Made by a program: the position numbers and the translations under genes | Part shown: piece after piece, positions 6,828 to 14,717 of the stretch | How positions within the stretch are numbered: position 1 is the first letter of the stretch | Layout of the letters: each line of letters starts with the position of its first letter | The notes under the pieces: generated by a model | What the model saw: only the letters and a program-made list of their open reading frames with translations | Database searches by the model: none | Told to the model about the DNA's origin: nothing | NCBI GenBank assembly: GCA_002171615.1 | Contig: NHEF01000010.1 | Coordinates: 219,017 to 283,016, forward strand | Reading direction: 5' to 3' | Length of the DNA stretch: 64,000 nucleotides | Source of the DNA: Gammaproteobacteria bacterium TMED78 | GTDB lineage: Bacteria > Pseudomonadota > Gammaproteobacteria > Steroidobacterales > Rariloculaceae

Positions 6828-8777
6828 ATGAAGAGCAAAAAGAAAAAAAATACTTTAGGTAGGAGAGAATTCCTAGCAGGAGCTGCAGTAACTAGTATTA
6901 CAGCCCCATTCATAGAAAATGATGCTAACTCACAGCAACCAAACACCCTAGAGAAACCATCAGCGCCTTTACCTAATTCTACCCAATCAGCTATGGAGCA
7001 AGAAAATCCTGATAACTATACAAAGGAACAAAGGGCAGGTTATTTTATAGATAATCCTGGATCAGATTTTATGACAGACGTTGTTAAAGCTCTAAATATA
7101 GACTATATGGCAATTAATTGTGGCTCTAGCTTTAGAGGTTTTCATGAGTCTATTTTGAACCATGGTGGAAATAAGCCAGAAATTCTTAACTGCGTTCATG
7201 AGGAACAGGCAGTGGCAATGGCTCATGGTTATGCAAAAGTTTCTAAGAAGCCTATGGCTGTTATGTTCCATGGTACTGTAGGAATACAACATGCTGCTAT
7301 GGCAGTCTATAATGCATATGCAGATAGGGTTCCAGTAATTGTTTTTGCCGCTGATCATGATCATCTAGATGATAGAACTTCGGAAGTTAAGTGGGCTCAT
7401 GCAGCTCAAGATCCATTAAGCCCGATTAGAGATTATATGAAATGGGATGATTACCCAAAAACACTTCAACATTTTGCAGAATCTTCAATAAGAGGTTATC
7501 GACTCGCCACAACTCCGCCAATGGCACCAATTGGTATCTCTTTTGGAACAACTATACAAGAACAAAATATAGTGGAAAAAAATCTTAATATACCAAAAGT
7601 TAGAAAGCCATCAATTCCAATAGGTGATTTAAATGCTATTGATGAAGCAGGTAAAATGCTAGCTGAAGCTGAAAACCCTGTAATTGTTGTTGATAGATAT
7701 GCAAATAGTCAAGGAAGTGTTAATAACCTAATTAAACTGGCAGAGCTATTACAAGCTCCTGTAGTAGAACAAATGGGTAGAATGAATTTTCCAAATACAC
7801 ATTACTTAAGGCAAGGTGCTGGAGTAGCCGCTCAAGCAGATGTCATCTTATCATTAGAAGTTAAAGATACATGGAATATTGTTAACAGGACAAGAGACAA
7901 GCCTGATCTTCCTTACTCAAAAAGAACAAAGCCAGATGTAAAAATAATAACTTTAGGTATGACAGAAGTAATATTCAGATCTAACTATCAGGATATGAAT
8001 AGATTTTTTTCTGCTGATCTATCAATCATAGGGGATGGAGATTCTAGCCTGCCTTATCTGATTGAATCAGTTAGCAAATATCTTACTAATTCTAAAAAAA
8101 ATCAAATTAAGCAAAAAATGATTACTTGGACTGAGAGATTTAAGTCACAGAAAATAAGAGATATTGAAGCCGCAAGATATGCATGGGAGGCGAGCCCAAT
8201 AAGTACAGGTAGACTCTGTCTTGAGCTTTGGGATCTTGTTAAAAACAAGGACTGGGCTTTATTAGCACCAGAAAAATTTCATAGTAGATGGCCTAGTCGA
8301 TTATGGAAAATTGATAAGCACTATCAACTGAATGGTGACTCAGGTGGTTTTGGTCAAGGATACACTAGTCCTGCTTCTGTGGGAGCGGCTTTAGCTCATA
8401 AAGAATTTGGAAGATTACCAATAAGTATTGTTGGAGATGGAGATAGTATGTATACACCTGGCGTCCATTGGACTTCTGCTCACCACCAAATACCACTTCT
8501 TTCAATAATTCATAATAATAGAGGCTATCATCAAGAGCTTATGCATGTTCAAAGAATGGCTAATTGGAGACAAAGAGGGGAACCAGGATCAATAGATCCT
8601 GGAAATGTAATTAATAAACCTAATATTGATTTTGCTAAAGTTGGTGAGGGGCTAGGCATTTGGACAACAGGCCCTATCACTTCGCCAAATCAACTCAGGG
8701 CCGCACTAAGAAAAGCTATTGATGTCGTTGAGAATGGTGAGCCCGCCTTAGTTGATGTAATTACACAGCCAAGATAG
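6828..8777 (+). CDS. Tat-exported thiamine-diphosphate-dependent enzyme (acetolactate synthase/2-oxo-acid decarboxylase-like)
   Basis: A 649-residue protein beginning with a twin-arginine signal: Arg12-Arg13 in GRREFLAG, followed by a hydrophobic stretch and a Pro/Gln-rich linker. After residue 70 it has the three-domain ThDP enzyme fold. The activating glutamate is Glu125 (CVHEEQAVAMAHGYA). The cofactor site runs from GDGDS at 536-540 to HNN at 562-564, with the usual spacing of about 27 residues. The middle domain (PVIVVDRYA) shows no obvious FAD signature. Such enzymes normally work in the cytoplasm, so export is unusual. It is followed after eight bases by a cytochrome c gene, which suggests coupled oxidation, although a non-oxidative lyase or decarboxylase remains possible. 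Substrate is unknown. Confidence 0.88.
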   Translation: MKSKKKKNTLGRREFLAGAAVTSITAPFIENDANSQQPNTLEKPSAPLPNSTQSAMEQENPDNYTKEQRAGYFIDNPGSDFMTDVVKALNIDYMAINCGSSFRGFHESILNHGGNKPEILNCVHEEQAVAMAHGYAKVSKKPMAVMFHGTVGIQHAAMAVYNAYADRVPVIVFAADHDHLDDRTSEVKWAHAAQDPLSPIRDYMKWDDYPKTLQHFAESSIRGYRLATTPPMAPIGISFGTTIQEQNIVEKNLNIPKVRKPSIPIGDLNAIDEAGKMLAEAENPVIVVDRYANSQGSVNNLIKLAELLQAPVVEQMGRMNFPNTHYLRQGAGVAAQADVILSLEVKDTWNIVNRTRDKPDLPYSKRTKPDVKIITLGMTEVIFRSNYQDMNRFFSADLSIIGDGDSSLPYLIESVSKYLTNSKKNQIKQKMITWTERFKSQKIRDIEAARYAWEASPISTGRLCLELWDLVKNKDWALLAPEKFHSRWPSRLWKIDKHYQLNGDSGGFGQGYTSPASVGAALAHKEFGRLPISIVGDGDSMYTPGVHWTSAHHQIPLLSIIHNNRGYHQELMHVQRMANWRQRGEPGSIDPGNVINKPNIDFAKVGEGLGIWTTGPITSPNQLRAALRKAIDVVENGEPALVDVITQPR

Positions 8778-8785
8778 CCTTAAAT

Positions 8786-9160
8786 ATGATTTCATATAAA
8801 CTAAAAAATATAATTTTTATTCTACTAATTTTAATAAACCCATCTCTTCTACTAGCACAGGATGATATCAAAGGAATAGGGAAGAAACTATATTTTGATC
8901 ATGCTTGTTGGCAATGTCATGGACTTGAAGGGCAAGGAAGCTCAGCTTCACCTGCTACACCAAGAATAGCCCCTACTCTATATCCTTATGAGGTATTTTC
9001 GATCTTAACTAGAAAGCCGCCCCCTGGAATGCCTGCCTACTCAAGCAAAATTCTGAGCAATAATGACCTATTAGCTATATATGAGTATGTAAAATCAATT
9101 CCAGCCCCTCCAGAAATTGAAGATATAGAAATATTAAATGATCTTAGCAAGGATTATTAG
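8786..9160 (+). CDS. Small periplasmic cytochrome c
   Basis: A 124-residue precursor with a signal peptide (about residues 1-25, ending LLLAQ) and one heme c motif CWQCH at 41-45, followed by GLEGQG. A methionine in PPPGMPAYS, about forty residues on, is the likely sixth heme ligand, and the final helix DLLAIYEYVKSIP is typical of class I cytochromes c. It lies eight bases behind the exported ThDP enzyme gene and is almost certainly co-transcribed with it, so it is the natural candidate for that enzyme's electron acceptor or a partner in the same pathway. The next gene is convergent, four bases away. Confidence 0.92.
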   Translation: MISYKLKNIIFILLILINPSLLLAQDDIKGIGKKLYFDHACWQCHGLEGQGSSASPATPRIAPTLYPYEVFSILTRKPPPGMPAYSSKILSNNDLLAIYEYVKSIPAPPEIEDIEILNDLSKDY

Positions 9161-9164
9161 GCCT

Positions 9165-10118
9165 TTAGGCAGAAGGTAAATTATCAATAACCTCCTCCAT
9201 TCTTCTAAGGGTAGATTGATCTGGTAATACGCCTCTACCTGCACCAAGATTATCTAACATATTTACTGGCTTGCTAGTGCTAGGGGTAATAACCGTAACT
9301 GCTGGATTAGCAGCTATATACTTTAAAAAGAATTGAGCCCAAGTATTAGCTTGAAATTCTTTCCCCCAGTCTGGAACTGATTGCCCTCTAACTCTAGACC
9401 AAAGCCTTGAGCGACCAAATGGTAAATAAACCATAACGGCTACTCCATAATCAGCAGCGGCTGGGATAAGATAGTCAGCGGCATCTCTATCGTCTATTGC
9501 ATAATCAATACCAATAAAATCAATCTCTTGATTTTTCATAATATCAACTGCTTCTTGGTATCTCCTAGATGCTGTTGTAGTAACTCCTATATACTTTACC
9601 CGTCCCTCTGATTTTATATCCTTAAGTATTCCTAGTTGGGTAGGAACATCTGCCAAATTATGAACTTGAATTAAATCAATAGGATTCTTACCTATTGCAT
9701 TAAATGAGCGTTCAATCTGTGCCCTTGCGTCCTGGGGATTAACTGGAGAGGAGCTACCTCTTGGCTGAACATTGACTTTTGTGGCCCAAAAAACCTTATC
9801 AACCGCATTCAATTCATTAACAACTTGGCCTGCTACCTCTTCAGAAGCTCCTGCTGCATAACTTGGAGCAGTATCAAAAACTGTACCGCCATTATCTATA
9901 AGAGCACTCATTACTGATCTCACGGTATCAAATTCTTCTGCACGCGCCATGGAAGAAAAATTAGCTGAACTACCAAGACCTATAATAGGAATAAACTCAC
10001 CAGTAGAAGGTATTGCTCTTCTAATTAAAGGTTCTGATTGAGCTAGGATTATATTAGGCAAAAGATATGAAATCCCCGAAAAGGCTCCATACTTCAATAT
10101 TTCTCGTCTACTAGTCAC
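9165..10118 (-). CDS. Exported aldo/keto reductase
   Basis: A 317-residue AKR-superfamily barrel. The catalytic tetrad is visible as Asp82 and Tyr87 (VFDTAPSYAAG), Lys114 (ATKVN) and His153 (QVHNL). The N-terminus has paired arginines at residues 4-5 followed by a hydrophobic stretch ending NIILAQ, which looks like a Tat or Sec signal. A folded NADPH-binding reductase would need Tat export. It is convergent with the ThDP enzyme and cytochrome c genes, and all three proteins carry export signals, so a shared extracytoplasmic pathway is plausible. Whether it binds nicotinamide outside the cytoplasm is unclear. Confidence 0.85.
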   Translation of the reverse strand: MTSRREILKYGAFSGISYLLPNIILAQSEPLIRRAIPSTGEFIPIIGLGSSANFSSMARAEEFDTVRSVMSALIDNGGTVFDTAPSYAAGASEEVAGQVVNELNAVDKVFWATKVNVQPRGSSSPVNPQDARAQIERSFNAIGKNPIDLIQVHNLADVPTQLGILKDIKSEGRVKYIGVTTTASRRYQEAVDIMKNQEIDFIGIDYAIDDRDAADYLIPAAADYGVAVMVYLPFGRSRLWSRVRGQSVPDWGKEFQANTWAQFFLKYIAANPAVTVITPSTSKPVNMLDNLGAGRGVLPDQSTLRRMEEVIDNLPSA

Positions 10119-10220
10119 TACTCTCTCCTAAAGAATAAATTAAGATATAATTATAAATTACAATAATTTAAAAAAAAATGATAGTGTAGATCTAAATTAT
10201 AATTTTTTCATATATTTACA

Positions 10221-11000
10221 ATGCATAAACCTAATAATATTACAATTAGTCTATTTTTTTCGCTTTTACTTACTGTGACTAAGTTAACTCCTCAAGTGCT
10301 AAATGAATATATTGAAAATTGGAATGTGGAAATCATAAAAACTATCCCTCATGATGACTCTGCTTTCACTCAAGGATTGGTCATACATAATAATTATTTA
10401 TTCGAAAGTACCGGCCAGTATGGAAAATCTTCTATAAGAAAAATAGATATAAATTCTGGAAAAATAATAAAATTCATGGCGCTTGATCGCTCGTACTTCG
10501 CTGAAGGGATAGCCATAAAAAACAATAACTTAGTTCAACTAACCTGGAAAAATCAACAAGGATTCGTATATGATCTAAATACTTTTGAACTAATAGAGTC
10601 CTTTAGTTATGAAGGAGAAGGATGGGGAATCACTAGTAACAAAAATGAACTTATAATTAGCAATGGATCAGAAATAATTAGCTTTTACAATTCAGAATCG
10701 TACGAGAAAATTAAAGATATCACTGTTACAGAAAATTTAAATCTAATAAAAGGTATAAACGAGCTAGAATATATTAATAATGAGATTTGGGCTAATATTT
10801 GGTATAAAGATAGTATTGCTAGAATTTCTCCTCTCACAGGCAATATTATTGGCTGGATAAATTTAGAAAATTTATACCCTAAAGAAAAAAGATCACCAGA
10901 AGATGTACTAAATGGTATAGCGTACGATATAAATAAAAATGAATTATTTGTTACTGGTAAGAACTGGCCATATATTTTTCAAATAAAAATAATAAAATAA
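10221..11000 (+). CDS. Glutaminyl-peptide cyclotransferase (plant/bacterial beta-propeller type)
   Basis: At 259 residues it matches the glutamine cyclotransferase family along its whole length: FTQGLVIHN, ESTGQYGKSSIRKID, YFAEGIA, QLTWKN, GEGWGIT, then NELEYINNEIWANIW and DVLNGIAYD, ending in FVTGKNWPYIFQI. These enzymes convert N-terminal glutamine of proteins to pyroglutamate and are usually exported. A hydrophobic N-terminus (residues 9-22) looks like a signal peptide. It stands alone between a divergent aldo/keto reductase and a convergent TRAP gene, with a 102-base AT-rich intergenic region upstream that should hold its promoter. Confidence 0.93.
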   Translation: MHKPNNITISLFFSLLLTVTKLTPQVLNEYIENWNVEIIKTIPHDDSAFTQGLVIHNNYLFESTGQYGKSSIRKIDINSGKIIKFMALDRSYFAEGIAIKNNNLVQLTWKNQQGFVYDLNTFELIESFSYEGEGWGITSNKNELIISNGSEIISFYNSESYEKIKDITVTENLNLIKGINELEYINNEIWANIWYKDSIARISPLTGNIIGWINLENLYPKEKRSPEDVLNGIAYDINKNELFVTGKNWPYIFQIKIIK

Positions 11001-11029
11001 TTATTAAAGAGATCCTCTAGATAATAAGC

Positions 11030-12403
11030 CTAAGCACCATAAACAATCGAGGGTAGCCATGTTGCCAGTTGAGGGAAAAAAGATAAAATGATTAAAGCTA
11101 ATATCTGTATTAAAACGAAAGGTATTACCCCTCTATATATTGATATTGTTTCTACGCTCTCAGGAGCTACTCCTCTTAAGTAAAAAAGTGCAAAACCAAA
11201 TGGGGGCGTAAGAAATGAAGTTTGTAAATTAATAGCTATCATCACACCTAACCAAATCGGATCAACGCCCATTGTCAGCAATATTGGTCCAATTATTGGA
11301 ACCACAACAAAAGTGATTTCAATAAAATCAAGAATAAACCCTAGAAGAAACATTAGTAACATTACTACTAACATAACACCAAAAATACCACCTGGAAGAC
11401 TAATTAAAAGATCGTGAACTAATCTATCGCCACCATACCCACGAAAAACCAAAGAGAAGAGCGAGGCACCTATTAGTATTAAGAAGACCATACTACTTAT
11501 TCTGACAGTACTTTGAGTAACTGCTAGGAGCTTACTGAATGAAAAAACATTCATTGATATAGCTAAAAAAAGTGCCCCGAAAGCTCCTACTCCAGCAGCT
11601 TCCGTTGGCGTTGCAAGACCAAAAATTATTGAACCTAATACAGATAAAATTAAAATTAAAGGAGGTAATAGAGACAATAGTAATTTATAAATACTAGCTC
11701 TCTCTTCGATAAAATCTTCATTATTAGGAATATGATTTGGTCTAAAAAAAGATACTGCAAGAATATAAGCAATATATAAAAAAACTAGTCCTAACCCTGG
11801 TATTAGAGCTCCAACAAAAAGATCTCCTACAGATACGGTATCAGGGGAGAAAATATTTTGTGATAGCTGAGCCTGACTATAGGCTGATGATAGCACATCG
11901 CCTAATAGTACAAGAATTATAGAAGGAGGGATAATTTGACCTAGAGTACCTGAAGAACAGATAATTCCTGACGCTATCTCCGGACTATAACCGCGCTTCA
12001 ACATTGTTGGTAAAGATAAAAGTCCCATAGTAACTACGGTTGCACCAACTATTCCTGTACTAGCTGCTAATAGCATACCAACTAAAGTCACGGATATGCC
12101 TAATCCTCCTTTTATTTTTCCAAATAGAACACTCAAATTAACTAGTAAGCTTTCTGCTATTTTTGCTCTTTCCATTGTGACGCCCATAAATACAAATAAA
12201 GGCACGGCCATAAGAGTTTCATTGCTCATAATTCCGAAAACTCTATTCGGCATAGTTCCTAAAAATGAACTATCAAAAACACCAAATAAACTTCCAAAAA
12301 AAGCAAACATTAAAGAAACCCCAGCTAATGAAAATGCTACTGGAAAGCCTGCTAAAAGAACAATAACAACAGAAAAAAACATAACTAAAGATATCCATTC
12401 CAT
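11030..12403 (-). CDS. dctM: TRAP transporter large membrane subunit (DctM)
   Basis: A 457-residue polytopic membrane protein with about twelve hydrophobic segments and DctM hallmarks: NETLMAVPLFVFMGV near residue 60, GIVGATVVTMGLLSLP, GIICSSGTLGQIIPPSI, and the C-terminal NLQTSFLTPPFGFALFYL. It moves an organic acid with sodium together with DctQ and a periplasmic DctP. It follows dctQ by two bases and is the last gene of a long minus-strand run that also contains trkA, trkH and a TPR gene. No dctP lies next to it. The solute is not readable. Confidence 0.95.
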   Translation of the reverse strand: MEWISLVMFFSVVIVLLAGFPVAFSLAGVSLMFAFFGSLFGVFDSSFLGTMPNRVFGIMSNETLMAVPLFVFMGVTMERAKIAESLLVNLSVLFGKIKGGLGISVTLVGMLLAASTGIVGATVVTMGLLSLPTMLKRGYSPEIASGIICSSGTLGQIIPPSIILVLLGDVLSSAYSQAQLSQNIFSPDTVSVGDLFVGALIPGLGLVFLYIAYILAVSFFRPNHIPNNEDFIEERASIYKLLLSLLPPLILILSVLGSIIFGLATPTEAAGVGAFGALFLAISMNVFSFSKLLAVTQSTVRISSMVFLILIGASLFSLVFRGYGGDRLVHDLLISLPGGIFGVMLVVMLLMFLLGFILDFIEITFVVVPIIGPILLTMGVDPIWLGVMIAINLQTSFLTPPFGFALFYLRGVAPESVETISIYRGVIPFVLIQILALIILSFFPQLATWLPSIVYGA

Positions 12404-12405
12404 TT

Positions 12406-12936
12406 TTATGCCTTATTCTCTATGTTGCATTTAGCTAATAAAATAGAACTGCTTTTAATTATAATTACTATTGACTGAATAATAAGTGTACTAGCCATTA
12501 GTGGAATAAAACTTTTTAATATGGAATAGAAAGGAAATGGAAGTCCCCCTACTTCTCTTGAGGCCTCTCTTATCATCCAAGAAGAAGCTACATAATCCCA
12601 ACTTGAAAAAAGAGTGAACAGAGAGAATGGTATTAGGAAGAGCACTGTCCCTAGAAAATCTACCATAGCTCTTCTCTTTAAGCTCATATCTCGATAAAAA
12701 ATATCTACTCTAACATGCTCATCATATCTTAGCGTATAAGAAGCACCTAACATAAAAACAGCAGCATGCATCCATACAACGCTCTCCTGTAAGGCTATCC
12801 AGCCTATACCAAATACGTATCTAAGAACTACAATTAAAAATGTTACTAGAACCATAAATAATGTAAGCCAGGCTATAGATTTACCTATAATCTCTATGAA
12901 GCTCTCTAAATAATTTTTTATTTTATTAAGAATCAT
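12406..12936 (-). CDS. dctQ: TRAP transporter small membrane subunit (DctQ)
   Basis: A 176-residue four-helix membrane protein. The signature around residues 40-60 (VLRYVFGIGWIALQE, then WMHAAVFMLGASYTL) and DEHVRVDIFY is typical of DctQ proteins of the mannitol/chloroaromatic-type TRAP group. It partners DctM, whose gene begins two bases downstream. Upstream the TPR gene ends directly against its start, so translation is probably coupled. Confidence 0.92.
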   Translation of the reverse strand: MILNKIKNYLESFIEIIGKSIAWLTLFMVLVTFLIVVLRYVFGIGWIALQESVVWMHAAVFMLGASYTLRYDEHVRVDIFYRDMSLKRRAMVDFLGTVLFLIPFSLFTLFSSWDYVASSWMIREASREVGGLPFPFYSILKSFIPLMASTLIIQSIVIIIKSSSILLAKCNIENKA

Positions 12937-13254
12937 TTAATATAATTTTTTCAGACGACTTAAAAAAACCTTCATCTCTTTAGTTGACTGAATATCCCCA
13001 TTTTTTTTTGCTATTGAAATAGCATTAGTATAAGTATCAGTTGCAGCTTCATATAATCCTAAGCTAGTCTGAGCTTTTCCTAAAAGTTTCCATGCTGCAG
13101 AATAGCTTGGATCTAATTTAATAGCTATCTCAAGATGTAAGCATGCAGACTCAAAGTCTTCTTTTTTTAGATATGAGGAAGCTATACCAAAACGTAAAAC
13201 AGCGCTATCATCTCCATCTATAAGTAAAGATTCAAGCTTCTCATGTAAGTCCAT
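12937..13254 (-). CDS. Small tetratricopeptide-repeat protein
   Basis: About 105 residues, built from two or three TPR helices pairs: ASSYLKKEDFESACLHLEIAI, and then AAWKLLGKAQTSLGLYEAATD with SAISIAKK-like third helix. I chose the ATG of MDLHEKL because a TTGGAGA ribosome site lies nine bases ahead; a TTG fifteen bases earlier would overlap trkH. It has no signal peptide, so it should be cytoplasmic. It sits between trkH and dctQ with essentially no gaps, so it belongs to the same transcript, but TPR proteins are generic scaffolds and no specific role can be given. Confidence 0.8.
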   Translation of the reverse strand: MDLHEKLESLLIDGDDSAVLRFGIASSYLKKEDFESACLHLEIAIKLDPSYSAAWKLLGKAQTSLGLYEAATDTYTNAISIAKKNGDIQSTKEMKVFLSRLKKLY

Positions 13255-13256
13255 TG

Positions 13257-14714
13257 CTAGCTTCTCCAAAAAGCTGGAGTGATTAATACTAGTAGTGTAA
13301 AAATTTCTAATCTACCTAAAAGCATAGCAAATATTGTAGACCATTTACTTATTATACCTAGGCTCATAAATCCTTCCGAAACACCCCCCAAACCTGGTCC
13401 TAAATTATTTAGCGTAGCTGCTATCGCAGAAAAAGCGGTTGCCTGATCTACACCATCAGCAATAAGTATCAACATCAATATACTAAAGACAACAATATAT
13501 ACTGTAAAAAATCCCCAAATAGAGGCTAAAACTCTACTATCGACTGCCTTACTACCTAGCTTAATAGTAATAGTAGCACTAGGATGAACTAATCTCAGTA
13601 CCTCTCTTATTCCCTGCTTATACATAATAATCCATCTAATGACTTTCATTCCTCCTGCTGTTGACCCAGCACAGCCTCCTATAAAACTAGAAAAAATTAG
13701 AAGAATAGGCAATGCACCAGGCCAGAGAGAAAAGTCATCTGTAGTAAAGCCTGTTGTAGTAGCAATTGAAATTACTTGAAATAATCCATTTGATACAGTT
13801 TCACCTAATGAAGAATAATGCCCTGTTATATATAAATATAGAAGGGATATAGAAACTAAATATACTAATATCTTAAAATAAGATCTAAATTCTGCATCAA
13901 TAAAGTAATTTTTTAAGGTTTTCTGTCTCCAAGCCAGAAAATGTAGAGAAAAATTTGCTGCGGCTATAAACATAAAAAATATTGCAACTAACTCGATAGC
14001 AGTACTATTAAAATAACCTATACTTTCATCATGCGTAGAAAAACCTCCAATAGAGACTGTACTAAATGCATGGCATAGAGCATCAAAATAATTCATACCT
14101 GCTAATTTAAAAGCTATACTACAAATAATTGTGATGCCGAGATAGACATACCAAAGAGCTTTAGCTGTTTCAGTGATTCTTGGTGTAAGCTTAGAATCTT
14201 TAATAGGTCCTGGCGTTTCTGCCTTATAAAGTTGCATTCCACCAACACCAAGCATCGGTAATACAGCTACTGCTAAAACAATTATACCTAATCCTCCTAA
14301 CCATTGGAGCTGTTGTCTATAGAAAAGAATTGATTTAGGGAGAGTATCAAGACTTACTAATACAGAAGCCCCTGTTGTAGTAAGGCCAGAAACAGACTCA
14401 AAGACAGCATCAGTAAAATTCATTGCTGGAGCATTAGACAACATGAATGGAAGTGAACCAAAAAGGCTCAGGACTGCCCAAAATAAAGCAACTACAAGAA
14501 ATCCATCTCTCAAGCGAAGCTCCCTTTCTTCTTTTCTAACTGGGTACCACGTAATTAATCCAGTAAATAAGATAATAGAAAATGAAATTAAAAATATAGG
14601 CCAGACATTATCTTGGAAAAGTAGTGAAACTAAAACAGGAGACAACATGGTTATACTAAATAACATCAGTAAAAAACCAAGTACACGCTGAATTACTAAG
14701 AGATGAACGGGCAT
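13257..14714 (-). CDS. trkH: Trk potassium uptake system, membrane subunit TrkH
   Basis: A 485-residue membrane protein with four pore-loop repeats. Filter-like motifs are visible in order: SGLTTTGASVL, STVSIGGFSTHDES, ISIATTTGFTTDD and AATLNNLGPGLGG. TrkH conducts K+ inward and is gated by the cytoplasmic TrkA protein, whose gene ends three bases upstream. The pair is arranged trkA-trkH as one unit. The C-terminus reads FWRS immediately before the TPR gene. Confidence 0.97.
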   Translation of the reverse strand: MPVHLLVIQRVLGFLLMLFSITMLSPVLVSLLFQDNVWPIFLISFSIILFTGLITWYPVRKEERELRLRDGFLVVALFWAVLSLFGSLPFMLSNAPAMNFTDAVFESVSGLTTTGASVLVSLDTLPKSILFYRQQLQWLGGLGIIVLAVAVLPMLGVGGMQLYKAETPGPIKDSKLTPRITETAKALWYVYLGITIICSIAFKLAGMNYFDALCHAFSTVSIGGFSTHDESIGYFNSTAIELVAIFFMFIAAANFSLHFLAWRQKTLKNYFIDAEFRSYFKILVYLVSISLLYLYITGHYSSLGETVSNGLFQVISIATTTGFTTDDFSLWPGALPILLIFSSFIGGCAGSTAGGMKVIRWIIMYKQGIREVLRLVHPSATITIKLGSKAVDSRVLASIWGFFTVYIVVFSILMLILIADGVDQATAFSAIAATLNNLGPGLGGVSEGFMSLGIISKWSTIFAMLLGRLEIFTLLVLITPAFWRS

Positions 14715-14717
14715 AGA

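Noticed and set aside
12096-12434. Plus-strand frame inside dctM
   Set aside because: It is antisense to transmembrane segments of DctM, and such frames arise from hydrophobic codon use.
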